Source: JAIRNF01 sp031551125 (lineage in GTDB: Bacteria > Bacteroidota > Bacteroidia > Bacteroidales > UBA932). Taken from it: a stretch of 64,000 nucleotides of DNA. Location of the stretch: positions 1-64,000 of the forward strand of contig JAVBOB010000015.1 of the NCBI GenBank assembly GCA_031551125.1. The letters run 5' to 3'. The position numbers and the translations under genes are program-made. This document shows, in pieces, positions 22,892 through 32,476 of the stretch (position 1 is the first letter of the stretch; every line of letters starts with the position of its first letter). The notes under the pieces are model-generated. The model saw nothing but the letters and a program-made list of their open reading frames with translations. It made no database searches and was not told where the DNA came from.

Positions 22892-23782
22892 TCATTTTTT
22901 GCTAATGGGCAATATGTGTGGTTGTTCCGACCTCTTATCAATTTTTTGTTGAGTATTTGTATCTGCATAAGTATGGTTAATCCATGCCGGATGAACGTTA
23001 TGCGGTTTTGATTTTACTTCTTTTTCTTTTGCCAGCTGTTTTTTATACATACGCAGCTTCTTGTACTTTAAAAATGATTCATACGCTGTAATATCGCTAA
23101 GAATAACGCCATACGGGCGATCTAGAAATCCTAACTTCAGAAAACAGCTTGTTATAAATTGCACAGGGTAGGAGAGAAGCCCCTTTAGTATGCTCAGCTG
23201 TATGTTTTGTTTGGCTGCTTCTTTTGCCCATAAGTCTGCTTGCCTTGCCGATTGCTCCAAATGCTCTGCTATTGAGCCGTAAGTGGAGCGAGTAATGCTT
23301 CCTTTCAGCGGTTTTACAGTAGTGCTTTGCTGTAGCCGTTCTTTTTGGTTTATCGCAGGGCTATAATTTTGCTTGCTTTTGTCCCATAGCCGTACAGAAT
23401 AGCCGGAATTCCATTTTCCGTAACGAATAGTTTTTCCACAGTAGCTATTTAGTTGCTTAAGCATGTATGTATCATGTGTCCAATTTGCTTTTACCTCAAG
23501 TATAGACTTTCGTAATTCGGGCGATAAGCATTCATCGGAATTAAGCCAAATCACATATTGGTGAGCCGTTAGCTCAGTAGCCTTATTTGGTCGGTTATCC
23601 GATGTTAAGAAGTATTGCTCGAAAAAACGAATGTTATGTGAGAGGCAAACTTCTTTTGTGGCGCCGGAAAGAAGGGCCCCTACAACAATAATCTCGTCGG
23701 CGATACCTTGCAATGAAATGATACATTGCTCAATATTCGATTCGTTGTTATGCGTTGTTACAATAGCAGATATATTAACCAT
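22892..23782 (-). CDS. family 2 glycosyltransferase-like protein
   Basis: 296 residues. The fold start NISAIVTTHNNESNIEQCI and DEIIVV (about 30-36) are typical of GT2 enzymes of the WaaE/KdtX type, which add a sugar to the lipopolysaccharide core. Two acidic motifs are altered: the stretch after DEIIVV reads GALLSGATKE where DSxSxDxT is usual, and the DADE motif reads LNSDE (about residue 80). Activity may be changed or lost. The C-terminal part is basic with a hydrophobic segment (GLLSYPVQFITSCFL), as in other WaaE-like proteins. It stands alone between two plus-strand genes. Confidence 0.72.
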   Translation of the reverse strand: MVNISAIVTTHNNESNIEQCIISLQGIADEIIVVGALLSGATKEVCLSHNIRFFEQYFLTSDNRPNKATELTAHQYVIWLNSDECLSPELRKSILEVKANWTHDTYMLKQLNSYCGKTIRYGKWNSGYSVRLWDKSKQNYSPAINQKERLQQSTTVKPLKGSITRSTYGSIAEHLEQSARQADLWAKEAAKQNIQLSILKGLLSYPVQFITSCFLKLGFLDRPYGVILSDITAYESFLKYKKLRMYKKQLAKEKEVKSKPHNVHPAWINHTYADTNTQQKIDKRSEQPHILPISKK

Positions 23783-23959
23783 TGTGATATGCTTTAGTAG
23801 CCACTCGATAGTGTTTTAATACATGGTTGAGTAATATTACAAACAGCATATTCTTTGAAGGGTTTTCAGATTGCAACAAATTAACAAAAAGTTGGCGTTT
23901 ATTGGTTTGGCATATTGTTGAATTGCTATGAAGCAAGTCCATACAGCAAATCAAATAGT

Positions 23960-23967
23960 TATATTTG
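23960..23967 (+). promoter_or_regulatory. promoter -7 box of the exported 665-aa protein gene
   Basis: TATATTTG fits TAnnTTTG and lies 33 bp before the ATG at 24001. The -33 element is not clear. Confidence 0.4.
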
Positions 23968-24000
23968 CACCATTGCTGAGTTTTTTGAATAACCTACGTC

Positions 24001-25998
24001 ATGTTTCGTACTTGCATTTACATTCTATCTTTGTTAGGAAGCATTTGCCTATCAATTTCTGCCAAGGCGCAAGCAGAAGTCGAAACCCGCCTTTGCTATG
24101 CCGATACCACAACCTTTAGCTTTACCGGTGAGTGGCAGTACCTTTCAACAGACATTTATCTTTTCAACGGTTCGCAGTTTAGCCGGGTAATTAATGAGAT
24201 GAGCTTCTCGTTAGCCGATGGCAAGAAGAAGAGCCGGGCGGAGCGAAAAAGAGGGATGGGAGAAGAGCGGCTGGAGTTTTTGATGATTACGGCACAGCTG
24301 CAAAACGTTCGGTTTTTTGGCGATAAGGATATTGTCTATCCGCTTTATAACTTTCAGATAAATACCGACCGGGATAAGAAATACCAAACATTTGTAAGTG
24401 ATAATATTGAAGCCATTCGTATTATTGATAACCTTCCGCTTTACTCTGCCGGAGACAGAATTGATGCTAAGATTGCCGTACAAGCCATATCGCAAAATAA
24501 CCGCGACCAGCTATTCAGCTTCATCGGGTCACAGCTGAGAAGTATATCGAGTTTAGCCAATCCGGTGGGCGCTGTTTTTTCGCTTATCAACGAGTTTGGA
24601 AAGTTTATAGAAAGCAGCTCACGTAAAAAAGAATATCGGTTCAGCTCAACCATCCGTTTGTTTGAGCAAAAGAACTTCGATACCCGCTTACATTCCGTTC
24701 GTATCTATCAGCTGCTTCCCTCCGGAGCATCAGCATCGGCTATACCGACAGATTCGTTGACTGCACACATTCATCGAGGCTCGAATGCTGAGCTAACTCG
24801 TCCACTGCTTTTGGAACTACTACCTTACAGCGAGTATCCGTTTATTGTAGTGGCTAACTATAAGTCTTTGTATCGTATGCAGCCTATTAGGGGAGATGAG
24901 GTGAATCAGACAAGTATTGATAAGCGCAAGCTGAGAATAGAAAATAGCTTCCAAAGCGGGCTGATAAACGAGTACACCTATAAGCAGGAAAAAGACTTTA
25001 TCAGCTTTCTTAACCTCTTTTCCGATTTTAAAGCGAAGCTGGAGCTGTATAACATGAACTTTAAGATGGGAAATATTGATGCCGCAATAAACGGTTTGTC
25101 CGACCTTTCCCGCCAGTATGGCATGTTGCTCAAAACGTATGATGAGGCTGATTTTAAATATCGAAACGATGCCACGTTTAAAAGTATATTTCGCTCAGAA
25201 TACTCCGCCATTCTGGATTATGCAGATCTTTATATGGATGGGGACCATAACCTTAAGTCGTGTAAGGGCATGATTCGTACCATGCTCGATGTGGAAAAGG
25301 GAGGTATTCCTAAAGAGCAGCTTATGGTTGAGGAGTATATCCGGAACCTGCGTTTTTCCGATAACCTCAAGGATTTTACACAGCGTACGCCCGAAGGGCA
25401 AACCATAGCACGACAGCTGACACAGGCTGAGGCCTACTTGCTGGAAAAGGGTTTTGCTACCGATATTCTTATAATCTCAAAAGCAAAGCCGTTGTCTGAT
25501 AATTTGGAGTTGGTGGAGGCGTTGAAGGATAAAGCCGCGAAAACGGCTTGCCAATCATGCCGCGAGCGGTCAATGGACGCTATAACCGCTTTCTATACCC
25601 GCTATGACGAAAATCGCAGAGAGGAGCTGCTCAATCAGGTACGTGTGCAGCAAAAGCAGGTTGATGAAAAGATGTTCGATTACCTTTCGAACGCACAGCT
25701 GATGGAGCAGAATTTGACGGTTCTTGATAGCACATCGGTTGGTTATGGCCTTGCAGAGCGGTATGTAAAAGATTTCAGGAACGATACCGATTCGCTTAAC
25801 GCTATGTTGACCGACAATATTAATTCTCAATCATTCCCGTTTATTAACGCCTACGTTGATAAGCTACGCTACCTACAGCTTAGGTTGGACGAGCGGTTAG
25901 AGTTTATTTCGCGCCAGCGGCCTGAGCTGTTGCTGGTGCGTGAAAATAATCGGAATACAACGGCAGAAGAAGAGTCGGCAAAACTCAACCAACAGTAA
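24001..25998 (+). CDS. exported protein of unknown function
   Basis: 665 residues with a signal peptide (MFRTCIYILSLLGSICLSISAKAQA, cleavage near residue 24), so periplasmic or outer-membrane associated. Residues 25-260 look beta-rich (FSFTGEWQYLSTDIYLFN), with a hydrophobic patch FSFIGSQLRSISSLANPVGAVFSLINEF (about 170-197). Residues 300-640 are strongly helical, with coiled-coil-like stretches and many charged residues (VRVQQKQVDEKMFDYLS), as in TPR-like or extended helical exported proteins. I recognise no family and assign no function. It is a single gene followed by a REP-like palindrome. Confidence 0.6.
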   Translation: MFRTCIYILSLLGSICLSISAKAQAEVETRLCYADTTTFSFTGEWQYLSTDIYLFNGSQFSRVINEMSFSLADGKKKSRAERKRGMGEERLEFLMITAQLQNVRFFGDKDIVYPLYNFQINTDRDKKYQTFVSDNIEAIRIIDNLPLYSAGDRIDAKIAVQAISQNNRDQLFSFIGSQLRSISSLANPVGAVFSLINEFGKFIESSSRKKEYRFSSTIRLFEQKNFDTRLHSVRIYQLLPSGASASAIPTDSLTAHIHRGSNAELTRPLLLELLPYSEYPFIVVANYKSLYRMQPIRGDEVNQTSIDKRKLRIENSFQSGLINEYTYKQEKDFISFLNLFSDFKAKLELYNMNFKMGNIDAAINGLSDLSRQYGMLLKTYDEADFKYRNDATFKSIFRSEYSAILDYADLYMDGDHNLKSCKGMIRTMLDVEKGGIPKEQLMVEEYIRNLRFSDNLKDFTQRTPEGQTIARQLTQAEAYLLEKGFATDILIISKAKPLSDNLELVEALKDKAAKTACQSCRERSMDAITAFYTRYDENRREELLNQVRVQQKQVDEKMFDYLSNAQLMEQNLTVLDSTSVGYGLAERYVKDFRNDTDSLNAMLTDNINSQSFPFINAYVDKLRYLQLRLDERLEFISRQRPELLLVRENNRNTTAEEESAKLNQQ

Positions 25999-26020
25999 AG
26001 CCGCATAAGAATAAAGAACC

Positions 26021-26090
26021 CGTCATTGTGAGCGAAGCGAAACAAGCTGTCAATATTAAACAGCTTGTTTCGCTTCGCTCGCAATGACGT
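26021..26090. repeat. REP-like palindrome 1
   Basis: CGTCATTGTGAGCGAAGCGA... (26021-26050) and its inverted copy (26060-26089) form a 30-bp stem with one mismatch around about 9 nt. It shares the CGTCATTGCGAGCGAAGCGA core with three other copies in this window. It lies between convergent genes and could act as a two-way terminator. Confidence 0.8.
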
Positions 26091-26106
26091 ATATGGTGAA
26101 AATGGC

Positions 26107-27228
26107 TTATTCTAACCAGCCGGCTGTTTTCATAACTTCGTCAACCTGCGCAACTGTTGCTTCACGGTCGCGGTCGTTGCGGGTGGAGAAGATTAGACAG
26201 TGAACACCCTTTTCCGGAAATACTCCGGCATAAATTTGGAACCCACCGTTATCGCCTGTGTGGTACACCTTTTTAGGGTAATCCGGTCGTTGTTCAATAA
26301 ACCAGCCATAACCATAACCTGTATAAGGGATTTCCGGAATATTAACCTTAGAACTCCATGCTTCTTCTTTTGTTACTTCGGTAATCAGCTTATTATCACG
26401 CATCGCCTTTTGCCAAAGTATAAACTCTTCTACTGAGGTGTAGATACCTCCATCGGCTTTGGTGGCAAAAAAGGTTTCTTCGCCGTAATCATATTCTTTA
26501 AAACCTTTATCCTTTCTATCTAAATCAGGAATGTAACCGTGCGCCATGTGGGGAATGGTTTTGTTGGCCTCAAAGTAGGTGGTTTCATTCATTCCGATGG
26601 GAATAAATATACGGGTACGCATAAAATCGTCAAATGGCATACCGGAGGCCTTTTCAATAATGGTGTACATTAGCTGAAAAGTAGGATTCATATACTCGTA
26701 GGCTGTTCCGGTGGCAAAATTCAGCTTATCCAAATGTTCAAGGTAAGCGTATGACTGTTCGTCGGTTGCGGTAAGCACAAAGTTCCGGTCATCCCGAGGG
26801 CGGCTATCCGGAATACCGGATGTATGAGATAGTAGATGTTTTAATCGTATATCCTTAAAGAAGGGTGCTTTGAACTGAGGAAAAAACTTCGGCAGCGAAT
26901 CGTTTAGCGATAGCTTACCTTCTTCCTGAAGCATTATTAGTGCAACACCCGAAAACTGCTTTGATACAGATGCTATATTGAAAAACGTTGTACCTGTTAT
27001 GGGCTGTTTGCTATCCATATCAGCAAGCCCGAAAAACTTTTCATAGACAATGCTATCACCCCGCATGATAAGAACTGCTGTACCGGGTTCATCGGCGGGG
27101 TAGAGGCCGGTAAACAACGAATCTAACCGCGCAAAAGCACGCTGGTCCGGAGTTTGCGGTGAGGAACATGATGTTACCATACACAAAGCGCTTAATGCGA
27201 TTGCGGAAGATTGAAGTAGTCGATTCAT
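26107..27228 (-). CDS. lipoprotein serine hydrolase of the class C beta-lactamase/PBP fold
   Basis: 373 residues. The N-terminus ends in a lipobox, MVTSC, with Cys21 as the lipidation site. The three active-site motifs of the family are present: SVSK (Ser87, Lys90), YMN (about residue 178, in YEYMNP) and HTGDNGG (about 330). Enzymes of this group are esterases, peptidases or beta-lactamase relatives; sequence alone does not tell which. It acts in the periplasm, anchored to a membrane. It lies 76 bp downstream of the DUF502 gene on the same strand, possibly co-transcribed. Confidence 0.88.
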   Translation of the reverse strand: MNRLLQSSAIALSALCMVTSCSSPQTPDQRAFARLDSLFTGLYPADEPGTAVLIMRGDSIVYEKFFGLADMDSKQPITGTTFFNIASVSKQFSGVALIMLQEEGKLSLNDSLPKFFPQFKAPFFKDIRLKHLLSHTSGIPDSRPRDDRNFVLTATDEQSYAYLEHLDKLNFATGTAYEYMNPTFQLMYTIIEKASGMPFDDFMRTRIFIPIGMNETTYFEANKTIPHMAHGYIPDLDRKDKGFKEYDYGEETFFATKADGGIYTSVEEFILWQKAMRDNKLITEVTKEEAWSSKVNIPEIPYTGYGYGWFIEQRPDYPKKVYHTGDNGGFQIYAGVFPEKGVHCLIFSTRNDRDREATVAQVDEVMKTAGWLE

Positions 27229-27304
27229 CTCTGTAAGATTTTAGGCTGTGGTTAAACGTTAGACGCATAAAGGTATAACTTATCAGCCGTTTTCCAAAGA
27301 GCAA

Positions 27305-27910
27305 TCACTTATCGCTATTGCCGTTAATCGTTGAGGATAAGTTCGTAACCGGAAAATCTCTACCGTATCGGCGGATTGTTTTAATGGCTTCGGGAAATGT
27401 GATGTCCAGCCGTTTCAGCTGTGACTTATGTTTGAAAATCATTTCTCCACTATAGGGGTTTGGTACGGAAGGAATGTAAACGGAGCAAAATCCATCGCTT
27501 TGCTCTTCTACTACAAACCCCAGCTTATATTCATCCTCATCCTTTACGATTACTGACTCCCAGCTGTTTTGTTCCCCTACAGGCGATTCGGCTAGGAAGT
27601 TTTTATAGAAAGAGTATGCCGGAATAACACGCGATAGTAGCGTATCAACCTTTTTTGTCCAGCGCTTTATTATGGTTTTTTGGGCAATCCAGCCCAATAG
27701 TATGCTGGCAATAATGATAATTAATATGCCGATTATAAAATCAAAAATCTCACCTACCGTGCTGTGAAAAGGCAATAGGCGCGCAATGGGACTACTTAGC
27801 CTACCAACAACCGGCCAAACCAGCTTAAGCGAGTAGGCAGCTAGTATTATTGGAATCCAAAAGGCTACTACAGCCGTCCAAAAATAGCTCGATGTTTTTT
27901 TCGTTTTCAT
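27305..27910 (-). CDS. DUF502 family membrane protein
   Basis: 201 residues from the ATG at 27910; an in-frame TTG six codons earlier is less likely. Two transmembrane segments (about 10-30 and 60-85: IFDFIIGILIIIIASILLGW) are followed by a soluble domain with the DUF502 signature IPSVPNPYSGEMIF (about 150) and FPEAIKTIRRYG. The function of this family is unknown. It lies between pepT (terminated at 27974-28011) and the serine hydrolase on the same strand. Confidence 0.8.
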   Translation of the reverse strand: MKTKKTSSYFWTAVVAFWIPIILAAYSLKLVWPVVGRLSSPIARLLPFHSTVGEIFDFIIGILIIIIASILLGWIAQKTIIKRWTKKVDTLLSRVIPAYSFYKNFLAESPVGEQNSWESVIVKDEDEYKLGFVVEEQSDGFCSVYIPSVPNPYSGEMIFKHKSQLKRLDITFPEAIKTIRRYGRDFPVTNLSSTINGNSDK

Positions 27911-27973
27911 GATGTGGAGGTTTATCAAATAGTAAACAGCGAAGTTTACTTAATGTTTTGTGATAAAGCTGTT

Positions 27974-28011
27974 CAAAAAAATACCGGTTAGGATTCTTCC
28001 CAACCGGTATT
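27974..28011 (-). terminator. rho-independent terminator of pepT
   Basis: On the minus strand AATACCGGTT pairs with AACCGGTATT around a 12-nt loop, and a run of seven T follows (A run at 27974-27980 on the plus strand). Confidence 0.85.
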
Positions 28012-28032
28012 AATTCAAGTATTTATAGCTAT

Positions 28033-29256
28033 TTACTCTGCATATAGCTTCACAATATTCAACAGTACCTCTCTCGCCTTTTCCATTGATTCTAATGGTA
28101 TGTATTCAAACTTACCATGAAAGTTATGTCCTCCGGCAAATATGTTGGGGCAGGGCAGCCCCATGAATGAAAGTCTTGCCCCATCTGTACCGCCACGAAT
28201 AGGTTTTACTATTGGTTCTATACCTGCTTGTTGCATAGCTTTGAATGCCGTTTCAACAATGTGGTAGTGTGGTTCAACCATTTCGCGCATGTTGTAGTAC
28301 TGGTCTTTTAGCTCAAGTCTGAACGTTCCTTCACCATAACGTTGGTTCATAAAATCAACGCACTGTTGAATAAACGCTTTCTTTTGCTCAAATTTTTTAC
28401 GGTCGTGGTCGCGAATAATATATTGAAGCATGGCATTTTCAACCGTTCCTTCACTTTTAATGATGTGGTAGAACCCTTCGTAATCGGCGGTGTATTCGGG
28501 GCGCTCGTTAACAGGCAACATGGCGTTAAACTCCATTGACATAAGTATGGCGTTAAACATTTTATCCTTGGCGTATCCCGGATGGATGTTCCGGCCTTGA
28601 ATAAAGACCTTTGCCCCTGCAGCATTGAAGTTTTCATATTCCAGCTCGCCAACCATTCCGCCATCAAAAGTATAGGCGTAATCAGCAGCAAAACGGTTTA
28701 CATCAAACTTGTCAACCCCGCGACCAATTTCTTCATCGGGAGTAAAGCCTATTTTTATTTCACCGTGCTTTATTTCAGGATGAGCCATCAGGTATTCTAC
28801 CGCCGACATAATTTCGGTTACTCCCGCCTTATCGTCAGCACCAAGCAGGGTGGTTCCGTCTGTTGTAATCATTGTGCATCCCTTGTACATGGGTAATTCA
28901 GGAAAATCGGCAACACTCATTACAATATTTGCCTTTTTGTTGAGCACAATGTCTTTGCCGTCGTAGTTCTCTATAATTTGAGGCTTAATGTCGGCTCCGC
29001 TCATATCGGGTGCGGTATCTACGTGGGCAATAAAGCCAATTACAGGAACTTTCTTGTCAATGTTAGACGGAATGGTTCCCATAACGTAGCCGTACTTATC
29101 CAGCTTAGCGTCTTTCACTCCCAATTTTTGCAGCTCTTCTTCCAGCATGCGGAGCAGGTTGAACTGCTTTTGCGTGCTGGGTTGAGATTCCGAGTCGGGG
29201 TTCGATTGTGTGTCAACCGCAACGTAGCGGAGAAATCTATCTAAAATATGTTCCAT
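28033..29256 (-). CDS. pepT: peptidase T (tripeptide aminopeptidase)
   Basis: 407 residues, normal for the family. This M20 metallopeptidase removes the N-terminal residue of tripeptides in the cytoplasm. Zinc ligands and catalytic residues sit in GFIAHVDTAPD (about residue 75), GADDKAGV (about 140), FTPDEEIGRG (about 173), AYTFDGG and GGHNFHGKFEYIP near the C-terminus; IRGGTDGARLSFMGLP is also diagnostic. It is close to an OPT-type peptide transporter upstream, which fits peptide uptake and use, with a small four-helix-bundle gene in between. Ends at the terminator 27974-28011. Confidence 0.95.
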   Translation of the reverse strand: MEHILDRFLRYVAVDTQSNPDSESQPSTQKQFNLLRMLEEELQKLGVKDAKLDKYGYVMGTIPSNIDKKVPVIGFIAHVDTAPDMSGADIKPQIIENYDGKDIVLNKKANIVMSVADFPELPMYKGCTMITTDGTTLLGADDKAGVTEIMSAVEYLMAHPEIKHGEIKIGFTPDEEIGRGVDKFDVNRFAADYAYTFDGGMVGELEYENFNAAGAKVFIQGRNIHPGYAKDKMFNAILMSMEFNAMLPVNERPEYTADYEGFYHIIKSEGTVENAMLQYIIRDHDRKKFEQKKAFIQQCVDFMNQRYGEGTFRLELKDQYYNMREMVEPHYHIVETAFKAMQQAGIEPIVKPIRGGTDGARLSFMGLPCPNIFAGGHNFHGKFEYIPLESMEKAREVLLNIVKLYAE

Positions 29257-29286
29257 AATATATAATAACGAGTTAAGAATAATGAA

Positions 29287-29673
29287 TTAAGAATTATTCG
29301 GCTGTATTTTGTTCTGCAAGGTGTTAATCAACGAGCGGAGCATTCTACACAGCTCATCGCCTAACCCATAATGTGATTCAAACGTTTTTGTATCAATATA
29401 GTTTGTTGCATGAAGTAATTTCAACCAAAACAATGATTCGCGACATTCTTTGTATGATATACTCCGCTTATTTTTAAAATCGGCATCAGAAACAGCCCCA
29501 TTGGCTTCTTCTATATTTGCACCAACAGAAGTTCCAGCTTTTATTAGTTGTCTTGCAATATCGTATTCACGCAGTTCGTCACGTAGGTATTTGCATAGCT
29601 TTACAATCATAACTGAAAAAAGAAAGGATTTTTCAACCAATGGATTACTTTTTCTAATCGCATTACCATTCAT
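29287..29673 (-). CDS. four-helix-bundle protein (S23/IVP family)
   Basis: 128 residues, nearly all helical. Diagnostic stretches are LVEKSFLFSVMIVKLCKYL, QLIKAGTSVGANIEEANGAVSDADF and ISYKECRESLFWLKLL. Homologs are encoded in 23S rRNA intervening sequences and also stand alone in many Bacteroidota genomes; the function is unknown. The gene interrupts the pepT-OPT transporter pair. Imperfect, AT-rich, inverted repeats of the type AAGAATTATGAATAAAGAAT flank it (about 29268-29300 and 29667-29699), which suggests it came in as a cassette. Confidence 0.88.
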   Translation of the reverse strand: MNGNAIRKSNPLVEKSFLFSVMIVKLCKYLRDELREYDIARQLIKAGTSVGANIEEANGAVSDADFKNKRSISYKECRESLFWLKLLHATNYIDTKTFESHYGLGDELCRMLRSLINTLQNKIQPNNS

Positions 29674-29699
29674 AATTCCTTATTCTTTATTCATAATTG

Positions 29700-31688
29700 T
29701 TACTCTGCTTCCGGTTTTGCTCGCTTAGAATCCCAAATAAAGTATGAAATGATAAGCACGTACATAACGACTGTGAGTATATCTGCCCCCGATGAGGCCA
29801 TCCACGATTTGGCTTCGAGTGTATCCTCAACACCCAAGCGAACTAGCGCACTTACTACGCCAAGTAGCGCACCTCCGGCAATAAAGCCCGATGCAATAAG
29901 TGTTCCACGGTCTCTACGGGCATTATTGAGCTCCTTATTCTTGCTGCGTGTTGATACAAACCAGCTGACAATTCCACCAATTAGCAACGGCGTGTTGAGG
30001 TGCAACGGAATGAATATGCCTAATGCAAAGGGAAGTGCCGGTATGCCAATCATGGTAAGAATGAGTGCTAGGGCAGCACCCGACAAGTAAAGCATCCAGG
30101 GAGCCTCGCCGCCGCTCATCATAGGCTCAATTACAGCAGCCATTGCATTGGCTTGAGGTGCAACAAGTGCACTACCTTCACCAAACCCATATATTTTGTT
30201 AAGTAGCATAATAACGCCACCAACTGTTGCTGCTGCTACAAACGTGCCGAGAAACTTCCATGTTTGCTGTTTGGCCGGCGTGGAACCAAGCCAGTAACCA
30301 ATTTTTAAGTCGGTAATAAAACCGCCTGCCATTGAAAGAGCCGTACAAATTACACCCCCAATAAGCAATGCGGCAATCATACCAGAAGTACCCGATAGGC
30401 CAACAGCAGCAAGTACAATAGAAGTGATAATGAGTGTCATTAGAGTCATACCCGACACCGGGTTAGTACCTACAATAGCAATGGCGTTAGCAGCAACAGT
30501 AGTAAACAAAAAAGCAATAATAGCCACAATAGCCAGTGCAATAAGCGCAATGCCTAGGTTATGGATAACCCCTAAATAGAAGAACGTAAAAATAAGAACC
30601 AACGTAACCAAGATACCTATAGCGATAATCTTCATGGGTAAATCCCGTTGTGTACGTTTTACACTAGCCTCTACATTTGATTTACCACCCAATTCTTTTA
30701 CGGCTAATCCGAATGCACTTTTAATAATACCAGAAGAGCGAATTATACCGATAACTCCGGCCATAGCAATGCCTCCAATGCCAATGGGACGAACGTAGGC
30801 CGAAAAAATTTGATCGGCGCTCATATTAGCAAAAATTGAATTTACAGTTGCTACGCCATCAACCATTTGCACATCGGAAAATTGAGATAAAAGGGGGATA
30901 ATAACATACCATCCTACAAACGAACCTGCACAAATAATTGCTGCATATTTCAGTCCGATAATATATCCCAAACCCAAAACGGCTGCTCCGGTATTTACGC
31001 TGAATACCAACTTGGTTTTTTGTGCTAACGCTGCACCTGCCGGAATTACGGTTGTGCTGAAGACCTCTTTCCACCAGCCGAAGGTAGCTGCAATAAAATC
31101 GTATAGCCCTCCGATAAGTCCGCTCACTACCAGTAATTTCGCTTGCCCACCACCTTTAGCTCCTGATACCAGCACCTCAGTAGTAGCGGTTGCCTCAGGG
31201 AAGGGGTACTTGCCATGCATGTTGCTAACAAAATACTTGCGGAAGGGGATAAGGAATAAGATACCTAAAAATCCACCCAACAGTGAGCTAAGGAATATTT
31301 GGTAGAAAGCAGCATCAAGCCCTAAAATGTAAAGCGCCGGAAGGGTAAATATGGCTCCTGCAACAATTACGCCCGAACAAGCTCCAATGGACTGAATGAT
31401 GACGTTTTCACCGAGTGCATTTTTACGCTTAGCAGCCCCTGAAAGACCGATAGCAATAATGGCTATGGGAATGGCTGCTTCGAATACCTGTCCTATTTTT
31501 AGGCCAAGATAGGCCGCGGCGGCCGAAAAAATAACAACCATCAGCAAGCCTAAGCTAACAGACCAGGCGTTGGCCTCAGGATAGACTTTTGAAGGAGATA
31601 GAATAGGCTTGTACTCTTCGCCTTCTTTCAATTCTCGGTAAGCGTTCTCCGGTAATCCGGTAATTTTATCTTCCTCTTCGTGTTTCAT
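29700..31688 (-). CDS. OPT family oligopeptide transporter
   Basis: 662 residues with about 15 hydrophobic segments, typical of the prokaryotic OPT family. Characteristic parts are the N-terminal soluble stretch ending in PSKVYPEANAWSVSLG, then LGLKIGQVFEAAIPIAI, GKYPFPEATATTEVL (about 165) and IGYWLGSTPAKQQ (about 440). It imports small peptides or metal chelates across the inner membrane. Its stop codon lies 27 bp before the four-helix-bundle gene and upstream of pepT on the same strand, so peptide uptake and cleavage are probably linked. Confidence 0.92.
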   Translation of the reverse strand: MKHEEEDKITGLPENAYRELKEGEEYKPILSPSKVYPEANAWSVSLGLLMVVIFSAAAAYLGLKIGQVFEAAIPIAIIAIGLSGAAKRKNALGENVIIQSIGACSGVIVAGAIFTLPALYILGLDAAFYQIFLSSLLGGFLGILFLIPFRKYFVSNMHGKYPFPEATATTEVLVSGAKGGGQAKLLVVSGLIGGLYDFIAATFGWWKEVFSTTVIPAGAALAQKTKLVFSVNTGAAVLGLGYIIGLKYAAIICAGSFVGWYVIIPLLSQFSDVQMVDGVATVNSIFANMSADQIFSAYVRPIGIGGIAMAGVIGIIRSSGIIKSAFGLAVKELGGKSNVEASVKRTQRDLPMKIIAIGILVTLVLIFTFFYLGVIHNLGIALIALAIVAIIAFLFTTVAANAIAIVGTNPVSGMTLMTLIITSIVLAAVGLSGTSGMIAALLIGGVICTALSMAGGFITDLKIGYWLGSTPAKQQTWKFLGTFVAAATVGGVIMLLNKIYGFGEGSALVAPQANAMAAVIEPMMSGGEAPWMLYLSGAALALILTMIGIPALPFALGIFIPLHLNTPLLIGGIVSWFVSTRSKNKELNNARRDRGTLIASGFIAGGALLGVVSALVRLGVEDTLEAKSWMASSGADILTVVMYVLIISYFIWDSKRAKPEAE

Positions 31689-31877
31689 TTTACAGGTATT
31701 TATTGGTTAATTGTATTATTCATTATGCGAAAAGCGGCTACTCCTTATGAAAATTTTTTATGGACGAATGGTTAACTTCAAAGCGAAAGTACAAAAAAGA
31801 CCTTTATGCTTTGATATAGCGAAGGCTTTATTTTTTGTAACTACTTAATTCTCTTTTCTCTTCAACCAAAAATGTGC

Positions 31878-31885
31878 TACTTTTG
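31878..31885 (+). promoter_or_regulatory. promoter -7 box of the frameshifted EamA gene
   Basis: TACTTTTG fits TAnnTTTG and lies 51 bp before the ATG at 31937. Confidence 0.35.
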
Positions 31886-31936
31886 AAATATTACAAGCTA
31901 CTATCTACCTAGTTTTTACGCTTAATTGTTATCGTC

Positions 31937-32352
31937 ATGTGGAAATACTATGCAATTCTATCAGCTCTATTTGCATCACTCACCGCCATTTTTGCCAAAA
32001 TAGGCGTTAAAGGGGTGATTCAAACCTAGCCACAGCAATAAGAACTGTGGTAATACTGATAATGACATGGGGTATTGTTTGGATGACTGGTCACATGAAA
32101 GGTGTAAAGGAGTTAAGTAAAGCCAACATTATTTTCTTGTTGCTTTCAGGTATAGCAACGGGTTTATCTTGGCTGTTTTACTTTAAAGCCCTGCAAATGG
32201 GAGATGCATCAAAAGTTGCACCTATTGATAAGCTGAGCGTTGCGATTACCATACTGTTGTCCTTTCTTATTTTAAAAGAGCCTGTAAGTGCAAAGGTATT
32301 GATTGGCGGAGCGCTTATTGTTACCGGAACAATTGTTATTGCTTGGAAATAG
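31937..32352 (+). pseudogene. single-domain EamA transporter, frameshifted
   Basis: From the ATG at 31937 the reading begins MWKYYAILSALFASLTAIFA, then KIGVKGV, and runs into a TAG at about 32025. A +1 shift in the run at 32012-32018 (GGGGTGATT, where GGGGTGGATT would restore the frame) gives a continuous 138-residue protein. It goes on NLATAIRTVVILIMTWG and ends in VLIGGALIVTGTIVIAWK. The whole corresponds to a complete one-repeat EamA transporter with four hydrophobic segments. One missing G explains the break. A sequencing or assembly error in a G run is possible; otherwise the gene was lost recently, since the remaining sequence is intact. Confidence 0.75.
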
Positions 32353-32476
32353 ATGAATGTTAATGATGTGTAACATCTTATTTGATTTGGCTTTAATGCG
32401 GACAATGGTTAGCTTCGCATGTTTTATTAATATCGACAGATTTAGTTGTCTAAGCCACTTATCATAATATATCATT

